Shown here: one piece after another, positions 36,526 through 48,608 of the stretch
How positions within the stretch are numbered: position 1 is the stretch's first letter
How the letters are laid out: every line of letters begins with the position of its first letter
Assembly (NCBI GenBank): GCA_963920705.1
Contig: OY987226.1
Coordinates: 12,278,501-12,342,500, forward strand
Origin: Odiellus spinosus
Lineage: Eukaryota > Arthropoda > Arachnida > Opiliones > Phalangiidae
Direction: 5' to 3'
DNA: 64,000 nucleotides
Program-made: the position numbers and the translations under genes
The notes under the pieces: model-generated
What the model saw: only the letters and a program-made list of their open reading frames with translations
Databases searched by the model: none
Told to the model about the DNA's origin: nothing

Positions 36526-38639
36526 ATGGGAAAAAGCTTATCAGGAGACTGGAACCCGCCGTTGTCCCTATAGACAATCAGAACCTTCGAGAGATGTATT
36601 TTTCTTCGCTCAAAATGGAGCTTTCGTAGGCAAATCTACGTACTTCTAAGAAGGTGACATACTATAGCGGGGAAAGTCCTCAAATGTAGAAATGATGAGC
36701 CACCTGCTCTACCAGCTCGGTGAACGAAAAAGGCCTCAAAACTTATAACGGGTTGTGCCTTGCTGGAGTTTGGGGGAGTACAGTTTAAATAGGAGAGAAG
36801 GAAATTTGTGGAGCGGGTGGAGGAAAGGATGGTAGTACAGGAAGTGTGCCAATGGCAATTGGAAGCTCTTTTAAAAGTGTAAAAAAGCAATATACGAAAA
36901 GAAAAGAGAAAATGGGTAAAAATGCCACGGACTAACTTGCATTAGGAAGAGGGGAAATAAAAAAAGATCGGGATGAGTATAAAAAAAAATCAACTCTTTT
37001 TCGACGAATATATTATAGCAAAGAATTTTTATTTTGTGCTAGAATTTTTTCGGTTAGCCCATTTTTATAAAACCGCTGAATTTTTCTACCAAAAATGGGG
37101 GTCGTTTACAAAGGACTGTATGCTGAGTTATAACAAATTTTATACGCAGAGTATTATGAAATATGGGGTAACGTTTTGACGTTAGACTATTATATTTTCT
37201 AGTTTTTTTTTTAATTTATTTAATCAGGGTTAAAGTTTGATAAGATTAAGATGAATCCAAGATTATGATGAAGACGGATAGGTAAATATATAAATAATGA
37301 GATTTTGCCACTGTTGTAAAAGTATATTCTAAAATTAGACAACTCCTTTGTCCCTATAGAGCAAAAAAAGAGCCTATTGAGCTAAGATTTTTCCACCTAT
37401 AGTTTGTAGTTAAGCCTAACAAAGCATTCCGTTATATTTTCCTTGTCAAAGAACTTCCCTGTTTAATAAGAAAGCGTGATGTTGAAAAATGTCTCGAAAG
37501 AAAAGTTAGAAAAAAAGAATGCGAAGAAAAAAATGTTTTAACGCGCAAGAAATGCGCCTAAAACTCGTAGGAAAACTTATATAAAGAAAAAGCGGATTAA
37601 GTAGCGTGGATGGAAAACAGGAAACCCTGATGGCGACGACGGATGTGTTTTAATTACCGACCGAGCTAGGAGGAAAGAAGACTAGAGCTACGCTAAGCCT
37701 CGGACCAGAAGACTTCCTACGAGCTATGGTCGCGAGATCGCCACCAGCTTAGCCTTTTTTTGATTTATGACGAAGTTGCCAAGGCCTAGCTACTTTACTT
37801 TCGCGGCGACGCCTGCGCTTATACAGATATCTCTCTTTCTCCGCTCTCGCGCCTCTTTTTATCCCCATCTTCATACGCGTCACTTTATCTTGGCAGTGAT
37901 GGCACGGTTAAAATACGAGAATTATATCGAGTTAGGCTTAGAGTCGGGTTAAGTTGGAGCGCCTGCAAAAAGGTCTCGGTTGTTAAGCCTTTTCCGTCGT
38001 CCTTTTCAACACTCGCGCTTTATATCCCGCACGCGGGATACACGAATATTTCGTCAAGTTATCTTCGCAGTTTGCGCGAAGCGTCTTCAAACGTGAAAAT
38101 TAATACCATTGGAGTATTGTTAGGGGAATAAGAGATACGTGGGTAATCTTTACTTAGAAATACACCCATTTTTAGCTTCCAATATATTAATTCTCGCTCC
38201 TGGGATAAACTCTTGATATTTTGGGGATTTTTCTTTTTTTCTCGATTATAAACTTTGTGTACTTTGAGAGAGAGAGGTTTATAAGGTTTGGGTTCAATAC
38301 CAAGTTATGTTGTCCATTCTGATTTGCACCTCCGGTGTCCCCCATCCCAGAGTCTCCCTGTTTTAGTGTAAACGTTGACTGTTTGCTCGGATGGTATGTA
38401 AACTTCATATATCGGGAGGTTCACTAAGATTTGGCGCTCTATCGCGACTCTGCATTGAACGATAGCGTAGATTTTATTATACATGTATGTATAGTTACTT
38501 GTGTATTTTTATATATTGTTGTCTAAAATCTTAAAGAGAGGTTGTCTAAAAATCTTAAGGAGAGGCTGTCAACATTTTTTTTTCAAGGCTTATATGCGTA
38601 ATGGATCCTATAATAGGATTGGTACAAAATTCCACATTT

Positions 38640-38830
38640 AAAATTTCCTGACTTTCGCAGGTTTTTCTCTGATCATCTATGACTATTTTCCCTGACAATT
38701 ATTAACTCCCCATTTCCATGACATTATCTGACACGTGAGCCACCGTGATAAAATTCCCTGATTTTTACGTGATCTTTGGGCCCAATTTCCTGACTTTTCC
38801 AGGTTTTTCGCGTTTTTTTCCTCTGACGCG
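38640..38830. repeat. CCCTGAC-type dispersed repeat
   Basis: Several short phrases follow one another: TTTCCTGACTTTCGCAGGTT, TTTTCCCTGACAATT, AATTCCCTGATTTTTACG, and TTTCCTGACTTTTCCAGGTT. They share the TTTCCCTGAC core with the 23-bp minisatellite at 17.6-18.7 kb and with the reverse-complement phrases at 54.9-55.3 kb. It looks like a diverged member of an interspersed family made of such short motifs. Confidence 0.6.
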
Positions 38831-39380
38831 TAGCAAAATTATAATAATTTAAAAATTTATATATTAGAACAAGTGATTTGTTGAAAATTTCAACGTATTT
38901 GGTAGTATCTATAAGTACAGCTAACAATATAAATAATATTTGTTGGAACTTTTTAAGCATATGGTTTTTGAATTTTGATATAATGTAAAGAAAGCCGGCA
39001 ATTCAGGATTAGAGATTGCGCAGACAGTTAAACTGAAGAAGTACCAAAATCAGATGTATTACTCTTATAAGTTTAGAAAGGACCCAATTTCAATTTGAAA
39101 ACTGGCTTTCTATATGAATTTTGATCTATTCTAAGGCTGTATCTGAGTACAGTAAATATATTTCTATCGTATTTAGAAACAAATAATTTTCGGAATTAAT
39201 AATAACTAAATCTTATACTCTAGTAATGATAGTCAAAAAATAAACTATCACATCTTAAAACTATATTAACCTTAAGTAAATTGAATCAATAAATAACTAA
39301 AAAACCAACTTATCGTTCACCGAGTGATAATAAAACATCCGTGATTATAGAAAATGTTTGAATAACACAAGTTTTGTTTT

Positions 39381-39414
39381 TCTTACCTGCAAATAGAAAA
39401 AAAATAAAGAAACA
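39381..39414 (-). promoter_or_regulatory. Candidate recursive (juxtaposed 3'/5') splice site
   Basis: On the minus strand a long pyrimidine tract (about 39414 down to 39393) leads to TTTGCAG ending at 39387, followed immediately by GTAAGA (39386-39381). This matches the (Y)nNCAG|GTAAGT signature of recursive splice sites, which cut long introns stepwise with no exon retained. It is the best such site I found on either strand, but no flanking exon is identified, so it remains a motif-level prediction. Confidence 0.3.
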
Positions 39415-39639
39415 TTAATTATACGATTTACTGACAAAGATATCAAAATATTACCATTAGACAAAAACACATTCATTCATTTGTTCATTCATTGAATATC
39501 GTTTTATAATTAATATAACTCTTACATTATGTCTTTAAAAATATTCCAACTACTTATTGAAGCTAAATAATTACGGAATTACGTACTTTAGTGTTCGGAG
39601 TAAATCTTATCACCGTATTCAATTGTATCGAATTCGTAA

Positions 39640-40050
39640 AGAAATCGGGATGATCATATTCGCATCGAAATTATGACGATAATATTCGCATCGAAATTAT
39701 GATGATAATATTCGCAACGAAATTATGATGATAATATTCGCAACGAAATTATGATGATAATATTCGCAAAGAAATTAGGATGATCATATTCGTAACGAAA
39801 TTATGATGATCATATTCACATCGAAATTAGGTTCATCGTTCAACAAACAAAATAGGGGTGATCATTCGCAATTAACGAAATCGGGATAATCATTCGCAAT
39901 TAACGAAATCTGGATAATCATTCGCAATTAACGAAATCGGGTTGATCATTCGCAATTAAACAGATCGGGATGATCATTCTCAGTTAATGAAATCGGGATG
40001 ATCGTCCAGCCAACGAAATTAGGATGATCATTTGCAACAAAATTCTTATA
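39640..40050. repeat. 26-28 bp tandem repeat, about 15 copies
   Basis: The first part (about 39640-39835) repeats AAATTATGATGATAATATTC plus GCAACG with a 26-base step. The second part (about 39850-40045) repeats AAATCGGGATAATCATTCGC plus AATTAACG with a 28-base step. Both share GATGATCAT-TTCGCAA-CGAAAT, so the array has two length variants in blocks. Confidence 0.93.
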
Positions 40051-43000
40051 AAATGAAAACCATTTTCAATTGGTTTTATTCACTTTTGGCAATACCGCCT
40101 AAGATCCATAATGTCTATATATATATATATATCTTTGTATACATATCCTGGGTTTAAAAAAGGCTTTGGTGGAAGAATTCTGAAATCTTCCCGACGCGAC
40201 GATCGGCACGTTTAACTTCAATAGAGAAAAGAGAGAGAAAGAAAGAAGCTTCGTGTAAAAAATGGAATAAAGTCAGTATCTGTTCCCCGTAGGCTAGCGA
40301 TAGAAGCTAATGCTTTTCCTATATACGTGCATGGCGGCTGGTCGGCCGGCCCGAGAAATCCTTACTTCGCACGTTCGACTCTTGAATATGTGGTAACGAC
40401 CAGAGTGCGCTCAACGTGCCCCTATCAAAAGGTGTGTGTACGCGTGTGTGTGCCAGTCAGGATACCAGCAATTTCCCACGACCAATCTAGCTTTGCTCAA
40501 TCGACTAAAGTTCCAGATAGCCTCATAAGGTATCCTGGCACTAAAACTAACGTATAACCAATTTTAAACGTTATTTAAATTTAAAATTTAAAATAATTAA
40601 ATATACTACAATTAATAATTATTGTTTGTATTATATTTATTATTAACCTATAATTAATATTAAACTGGAACTAATATAACTTGCTTTTTTCTAAAAATAG
40701 AGATTTATTCGTAGGTGTTGTTTTCCCTATCGCCATTAGAAATTAAATAATTTTGAAAAATCTTTCGCTAATCCATCCTAAAATTTTTAACTGTCCATTT
40801 TGCTCCTTTGTGGATCGAGTACAAAGCTGAAATTCGATCAAAACTAATACTTCCATTAGATCCACGTTTTGACGCGCTTTAAGCTTATTATCATTGTTAT
40901 TATTAACAAAGCAAACGTTTAAAAGAAAATATAGATCAAAGTGTGGCTTGATTTAAAGACTGGAATACGTTATCTCATGTTTTCCATTTCGTAGAAAAAC
41001 TATAACAACAACTTGATTTCCCTTTTCTAATAATTTTTTAAAAAAATAATCATTTTTTCTAAATATTTCCCGAACATTTCTTTAATATTTCATGATTTTA
41101 AGAAATACGGCATTCACAGAAAAAAAAATCTTTTTGAGTTTCAATAAAAATATAAAATTAACCTCAAATCGAAACTGGCCGCGTATTTTTCTTAATAGAG
41201 CAAACTCTGATTGGAATCCCAGGTATAAAATCGGTATCACCTTTTATACACTTCATTCTTTCATTCCCTTTTTCCTTTTGGCGGCCTTCATCTTTTTTGG
41301 CGTGTTCCTCCCGCGCTTCTTTTCCCATCCCTCTTTTTTCCGCGCGGCATCTCTCTCCTGACGATCTTTATACACACTATAGCTCTTTAATCGTGATTTT
41401 GAGGCGCCGGTTGTTGCTCAAAAACCTTTTTCTAGCTTTCCCTAGTGGCCCCTGAAGGGCTTTCATCCCTGCCGAAGCCGGCCGCTCTTTTTCGTTCGCT
41501 ATAGCTTCTCTAAAATCATTCTTTCTCTGATCTCCGTAGTGATGCTCAAAACCCGAGGCAAACGTTAGGCGGTATGATCGTCGAAGGAAAAAAAAAAAAA
41601 ATAAAATAAAATAACCGAGAGCTTAATGGTTGGCTTTAACCGAAATACTTACCCCGATATATAAAGAAAATACTCGATACATGGGGGATGGAGCGAGGTT
41701 ATATAAGGATTGGAAGAGGCTGCGTTGGGGATATATGATGGAGAAGAAAATAACGCCCCGAAATTGTTATTGCGGGATAGGGAATTTTTGCGGTGCGTGA
41801 TTTCTAAACCGAATCAAAGTTAAATTGAAAGGAAAAGACGATGCCAACGCGATGTGTGCCTCTAAGGTAACACCGACCGCGTTTCCTCCATCTATATACG
41901 ATTCGAGAAAAAGTTTCTTATATATATTTGGTCAGGTATAAGATATAAAGGTTGGGTGAAGATGTATTTTTACTGTATCGGTAATTTTTTCTATTGAATT
42001 TTTTCTATTCATGAAAAATCCGTGAGTGGACTACTAAGCGTATCTCCATTTACATACTGATAAAACATGGATAAAAATGACATAAAATATACAATATTAA
42101 GAAAACAGCATTCTAAAATATTTCACACGCTCTGAGCCCTAAATCACCCTCCCATTTTAAGACGCTCTTGGATTAGCTGCCTTTTTCTGCCTTATTATTT
42201 AGTCTTAAAATAAAGATAGCCTTAGTGAGCGAACTGAGTTAGTTTTAGAGTAATATTTCTTTAAAATGCATTAACCCGTGAAAAATAATTTGGGTCAAGG
42301 GTGGATATATTTATAACATCTAACCATGCAATTTGGTTAGCTAAAAACGTTTAAAATTTCAATAATAAATCTATAAGCTAAACTTAGATTAGAATTATAA
42401 CATTTTTGAGAATCTTGGATTCCTTATAAGCGAGGGATGGTGGAATTTACCGCTTCCTAGATTAAGTAATCTTGTACAAAACTACTTTCATTCCCAATGA
42501 GGTTAAATATTGTGTATTAATCCGCGTTAGCTTTCTTTCGTTTCGCAAATTACGGTTGAACGCGAGTATCTGATGCGATATAATAAAGCTTTTCTATAAT
42601 AGTCCGAGAAAGGCCGGTTTGGGGCACGATTCCTTCACTGTTTATCCAGCGCCCGAACGCTGAGAGGCTTAGCGGAATAGAGCGGGATGTAAACAAGGTA
42701 TAGGGGCCTGGATCGCCGCGGGGTATATGCCCCCCCACCAACGCTCTTTTACTTATTCCGCCCCTCCTTCTGCCCCAGCAACGTTCCCAAAGTTAGCAGT
42801 CGAGCGGCGAAAAGGTATTAATACAGCTGTTGGCGCGAAAGCCCCGCACGTGCCCCAGAATAAAAAGACGCGGAGACGTGGCACCCCATCAAACGCTATT
42901 CTGCACGCGGAATTTTGATCATATCCAACACCCTCCACCCCCGCCCTATTCTCTCATACACCCCCGGCGATCATACGACATTGGATGGAAAATCAGAGAT

Positions 43001-43204
43001 GATCTTTATGTCTGTCTGTTGTTACGTATGGGTGCTATTTTGTTGTTTTATTTCTAGATTCACTATTGTTGGTCTAAGCTCGTACGCTAATAAATTAATT
43101 AGCTAATAAATAATTATTTCTACCTGCAAGGTTTCGTAGGAAAAATTTACTAATTAGTATTTGGTATTCTTAAGTTAATAAATCGCGGTAAATTTTGTAT
43201 TTTT
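40051..43204. other. Unannotated stretch
   Basis: No gene recognised. A (TA)n run is near 40.12 kb. A patch at 41.27-41.55 kb is GC-richer, with TTTGGCG, CTCCCGCGC and a GGTATAAAA string at about 41.22 kb that could belong to a promoter, but nothing downstream reads as an exon. Open frames at 42.5-43.1 kb are short and overlap on both strands. Confidence 0.5.
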
Positions 43205-43780
43205 AAATGATAACCCAAAAGGAAATGGCTCTTAAATGAAAACCCAAAACAAACTGGTTCTTAAATGAAAACCCAAAACAAACTGTTCTTAAATGATAAC
43301 CCGAAAGGAAATGGTTCTTAAATTACAACCCAAAAGGAAATGGTTCTTAAATTACAACCCATAAGGAAATGGTTCTTAAATTACAACCCAAAAGGAAATG
43401 GTTCTTAAATTACAACCCAAAAGGAAATGGTTCTTAAATTACAACCCAAAAGGGAATGGTTCTTAAATTACAACCCAAAAGGGAATGGTTCTTAAATTAC
43501 AACCCAAAAGGGAATGGTTCTTAAATTACAACCCAAAAGGGAATGGTTCTTAAATTACAACCCAAAAGGAAATGGTTCTTAAATTACAACCCAAAAGGAA
43601 ATGGTTCCTAAATTACAACCCAAAACAAATCTTAAATTACAACCCAAAACAAATCTTAAATTACAACCCAAAACAAATTGGTTCTCATATTACAACCCAA
43701 AACAAACTGGTTCTTAAGTTACAACCCAAACGAATTGTTTTTTAAATAATAACCAAAATTATTTGGTTTTTAAATAATTG
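43205..43780. repeat. 29-bp minisatellite, about 19-20 copies
   Basis: The unit is AATTACAACCCAAAAGGAAA plus TGGTTCTTA, with a 29-base step. Variants are again blocked: AATGAAAACCC and AATGATAACCC at the left, GGAAATGG then GGGAATGG in the middle, then shortened units with CAAATCTTA at the right. Degraded units with AAATGATAGC-CAAA continue to about 43.93 kb. Confidence 0.96.
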
Positions 43781-46700
43781 CCCAAACCCATTATTTTTAA
43801 AAGGTAGCACTTTAAAATGATAGCCCAAACTATTTCTGCTTATAAAACGATAGCACACTTTTTTGCTTTATTAATGATATAACAAACCCATTTATTTTTA
43901 AATGATAGCGCAAATGATTTCGTTTTGATATTAAATATAAAATCCAGATGCCGCTAGTTGATCAATACAATAAAAACCATGTTTCAACGCGACATCTCGT
44001 TTATAGTTAGCCAATATTCGCTTATAGTTGCGGGCTGCGTGGATTATGAAACCAGCTTTGGTATATAATACAGGTCTACCCCTTTTTTTCCCTCGCACGG
44101 GACGCATTTTTTAATTTTTTCCTTCATTTTTTGGCCTCCATTCCGTTAGCATCCGTGTTCTCTTATAGTTGTAATCAATTTTACTTTACAGCGCGTGTAA
44201 AAACCTCGCTCCCTAAATAACTCCTACGATATCAAAACCGATGATATCAAACGGGAGTCGAAAATTATACTCGCTGAAAACTGAAGATGAATTTCTCTCC
44301 ATCCTCTCTTCGTCTTTTGGTCGTATCTGTATTTATCTTCTCGGCGCGCGCGGGCGATTCTACTCAGTTATTCGGCTTGTGTCTGGCGCATTAGGAGAAA
44401 TTGGTTTAGCGCGGAGTCAGTACGGACGCCAAGCGGGGATCGCCACGGGATGAAAAAAAAAAAAGAGAAAAGGGAAGCTCAAGAGAAGGGATGGAGAGAA
44501 AAAATTGTATATATAGGAGATCTATGGGGATGGAGATGGGATGGAAGGAGAGGGCTATATCAGGCAAGCTGACGGTAATCCTCTCAGCAAATCCAGAAGT
44601 CATATAGACCGGGTTTTTGGAAGGGAAGAGTCTAATATTTTTACCCTATATACTTATTTTATATATCTTTCACTATATACCGTCAAGGTATTAACCGTAA
44701 TATCAATGTTTCTTAGTTTTATATAGAATTATTAAAGCTTTTTTTTATTATTTATGATCGATTTAAAGGGTTGGTGAATTGTATTATGATGGATTTTGTG
44801 ATCATAGAGGAAGGGGGTCTTTTTTCCTTAGGCGAAACCGCAGTCGTAACCATGGAAACCAAATGTTTTCGGCACTCCCGCCAACAACGTCAATTCAAGA
44901 GAGCCAATAATAATGTTTTGTTACGTATTAAGGGGTGGAGCTCTTCCTTGAGGTACGAATTGAAATAAAGTAAAGGTAATAAGTCAATTATTACTTCTAT
45001 TATTAATATATGAATCCCAGGTAACTGATAATTAAATACATATCATTAATTTGATTGTTTTATTTGTAGAAAAGCAAACAGCTGTTGCTTCGCACTTCAA
45101 AAGTTCGTTTATACGAAATAAATTTGAATTTCACATTCAAAATATATTGTTAAATTTAAATTATATATTGTATACAAACATAAATGATAATTTAAGATTA
45201 ATTATGATTAAAGTAACGAAAATGATCATTAAAAGAGTTTAAGCTACCTTAAACACTTTACGTGACAAGATTTGTTCTATAAAGGACACATGATTAACTA
45301 TAATCTCAATCAAAAGGGACTCTAGTGTCTCTGCCGAGTCTTAGAAAATTGCAAATATTTTGTTGCGTATTAAGAAAGATTGATTGAGTTAAATACTTAA
45401 AATTTTGAACGTATTTTTGTCCAATCTTTAAAATTGTTATCATGACATTATCTCCTGGATAACGTCTTCGTTTTTCCATCAAGAACTAAATAGTAAGCTA
45501 AGCTCTTAAATGGGGCTACATTCTACTCATGGCTGACACGCGTGAGGTCTAGTTAGTTTCTACCTGTGGGCATAAGTTTGATGTAAGATAATTATATACA
45601 AATACACATTTTTAATTACAACAAATTGGGTGGGTAAATCTAATTAATAATCTGCCAATTAATGTCACGTAATTGTTTTTTTTATTTGATGTATAATTTC
45701 ACCAGCCCTTTAAACTGTCGGTTAAGGGGCAACCCCGTGTCATCCTTCTCCTTCCTGGTCGCGTCTCTCCTTCATTGAGGCTGACAAATACCTCCCTCTG
45801 CTCTGGAAGAGACAGATTAATGGAGGACCCCCCCGTTTTACAAGTCGGTCGAGTGATAAATCAACTTTAATAATAACACTTATAGAGCTCTAGCTGGTAA
45901 GCGGCGGCGGTGGCTTTTTATCGCCTATTAATTTCGCGAACATTACATTACAAGTGGCTTCTTCCTTTTATAGAGTTTATAGAGAAGGGGGGGTATCCCC
46001 CTCCTGCCAAAATTCGTCTCAATAATTTTTACAGGTAGCTTTAAAAAGGTTATTAAGCTTTTACCTTTCTCCTCCAGACCTAGTATAACCATATTACTCC
46101 TTGTCTTTTTTTTTTTATTCATTCAAAGGAGCGAATCTTTTTTTTAACTCGTAAAAGGAAGTAGAAAGAAGGGTTAAGAATTTTGACCGACCTTCTATAA
46201 TACACTAAAATATAGCTTTTTAAAAATTTTACGACACGTTTTTGAAAAGCCATAATTTTTTTGAGGATCATTAAAAAAAATACCTTAATTTTTTTATAGG
46301 AGTTTAAGTGAGTTTAAAATACAAGTACGCGACCTTCCTAAGTTTGGAGCGAAATAGCAGTTAAATTTTAATATAGTTGGTTTTTAAAATAATTGTAAAT
46401 ATTACGCCAAAAATCGAATTGTTATCGTATTTGTGTAAATGTAATATTTACAAATTAAAACAGTAAATTTTAAAACTTACGAAGAATTCATATTATGAAT
46501 ACGAGTATAAATATTACGTAGCTGAAAATAATTCATAATAATTCTGATTTATTTCAATTATTTTTTATTTATATCGTGGATTTTTTATGCTAACACGAAT
46601 ACTCAACTAGTCTAACTACCTATTCAGAAATGGGAGGAGCTTCGTACTTCTCATGACGTACTTTCTACTTTAGGGGTTATTAATCTATAAGCTAAAATAA

Positions 46701-48268
46701 ACTTTAAGAGTTTGAGATTACCAACTAGTTGCCACGTTTATAAGAATAATTAAAATTGGGATCATTTTTTTAAACAGAAATATCAGTATTTCTCTGATAA
46801 CTGTACTTTTCAGACTCACAAATTAACAACACTCGTCATCTGCTGTTCTGATTGACTGATTTGAATCTGACAATCTATAGAAATGTATACCTTCCATTTC
46901 TGATCAACATGAAAGAATGATACTATTAGTAATTCATGTTAGCATAAATAAATTTACGTTTAATATTTTTTAAAATAATTATAAATATATTTTGATTCGA
47001 ATATACTATTTAATTGAATCTTGAACTCTTTTCATAAATATGCATTCTTCAATCCAATCCATAAATGTTCTCCAGAGAGCCAATAAACCACCATGTAATA
47101 TCCCCGATATAACAAGAACATTGTTAGAAATCCCATAAAGATATAAACATGACAAATTGATAACGAAACGTTTTCTTAATAATCAATCCCTGTTTCCTAG
47201 ATATTTATAATATAATAACGACAGCCAAAATATCATACATCGTTTTCCCATATACATAGCAAGATTTACAGCTAAAACACAATACCGACTTATATATTTA
47301 CGTCAAAAGGTCAATTCAACCCCAAAAGCCCATTCAAATCCCATCCGGCGATAATTAAGGGGTTTACCAGTTACCACCGAAATTTAAACGGCTTTTAAAA
47401 TGCCTTTTCTTCTCTCTTATAGACCTAAAGTATCCTCTTTCCCGTTTTCTAAAATTTTCTCCACAAAACAAAAGCTTCTAGAGAGACGAGAGGAAGGGGA
47501 CAGTCGCGTGAAAGGCTTAGGAAGTCGACGACTTAACAACATTAGCGCGCTTTCGTTGTGTGTGAGTGTGTGTGTGTGTTTCATCACAAATCCAGTCTCC
47601 TTTTAATTGTATTTCAACTGGCTGCCGGTGGAAAATGGAGGGAAAATTCAAGAGAGGAGAGCGAGAGAGAGACACAGAATGAGGGAACAATTTAGCACGA
47701 TCATTATACGAATCATTAGAAATGTAAAACAAGCTTTAGGCGAGCCAGAGAGCTTTGTAGAGAGAGTTTGCTGTGCTCTCTAATTCTCTCTCTCTCTGCT
47801 CTCGGGCGTCCGCTATGCTTGGGGAATGCTCTAAATTTCTAAAGCTAGATGAAAGCAAAATTTAGTTGCATATATAATATATATAATAATAACGCGAGAG
47901 AGAAAGAGATGAGTACTGTTAGGGATTTGAGGAGTTAAATATGGCAACTCATATTCCTCCCAAAATTAAATGAATAGATGAATAAATTTTAAGATTTAAG
48001 GTTCAAAGCATTTGTTTACGTCTTATCGATTAGATTTTTATTTTAAAGGCTACCGTTAAAATTAACTGATACGTGTATAAATTAAGATGTAATAAATTAG
48101 AGTAAAGGTTTGTTTACAATCTAACCGTGATATCATATGAGTTAGATACATACATTATTTTGTGTTTTACTTTTAAATCACTGATTGAGTTAAATAATGG
48201 ATCATCACTTCGATAAAGCTCTAAATAACATATTCTATATCATATTCATTTGAAAATAATAACTTTAA
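43781..48268. other. Unannotated stretch
   Basis: No gene recognised. Contains decayed units of the 29-bp array to about 43.93 kb, the dispersed repeat at 44803-44856, AT-rich sequence, and a GT-rich microsatellite near 47.56-47.58 kb followed by GA-rich sequence. Short open frames at 44.2-45.2 kb show no known motif. Confidence 0.5.
44803..44856 (+). repeat. Dispersed repeat segment, copy 2
   Basis: GGGGGTCTTTTTTCCTTAGG, AAACCG and GTCGTAACCA match 9766-9815 in order and orientation. The similarity stops soon on both sides. It may be a fragment of an interspersed element. Confidence 0.6.
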
Positions 48269-48608
48269 ACATAAGTAGATGAAATCCTCCTTTGAAATCT
48301 ACTACTCTAATGTTCGATATAGCGCTCCTCTCTGTATGGGTAAAATTCCCTATTTTACGAGATCGGAGGGGTCCTACTTCATACCCCCTGTCTACGGAAA
48401 ATTGGAAATTCTCTCTCTCCACAAACGACGACGTTTTCTTGACGAACTCCAAGGCTGCTAGAGATATTCGCTCGACGAACTCCCGCTCCGAAAATATGTA
48501 CCGTTAGGAGGCGTACGAATCGCGCTTTTTGAAACTAACCCATACTGAGAGGGGTAGACAAGACCCGGGAGTAATAGACTTCAAAGGAGGGTTTCATCGG
48601 CTTCTGCT
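48269..48608. mobile_element. MITE-like element with inverted ends of about 80 bp (340 bp)
   Basis: Left GATGAAATCCTCCTTTGAAA, TCTACTACTC and CTCTCTGTATGGG pair with right CCCATACTGAGAGG, GAGTAATAGA and CTTCAAAGGAGGGTTTCATC. Both sides are bounded by TTAA (48265-48268 and 48609-48612), within TTTAAA. The core has no open frame over 71 codons. A second copy begins at 63.94 kb, confirming a repeat family. The TTAA border is tentative because the other copy does not show it. Confidence 0.85.

Larger units (their letters stand above)
34871..39640. other. Unannotated stretch with candidate regulatory and splice motifs
   Basis: No gene recognised; open frames do not exceed 84 codons. It holds several small GC-rich hairpins (GGCTAGC-AAAGCTC-GCTAGCC near 35.68-35.70 kb; CCCCTGTA/TACAGGGG at 35.70-35.76 kb; TATCCCGC-AC-GCGGGATA at 38023-38040), the E2F-like cluster at 36.13-36.53 kb, the CCCTGAC-type repeat at 38.64-38.83 kb and the double splice site at 39.39 kb, each discussed separately. 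Confidence 0.5.

Noticed and set aside
46020-46045. TTTTTACAG|GTAGCT on the plus strand as a second recursive-splice site
   Set aside because: The pyrimidine tract is short and GTAGCT is a poor donor, so it is much weaker than the site at 39386.
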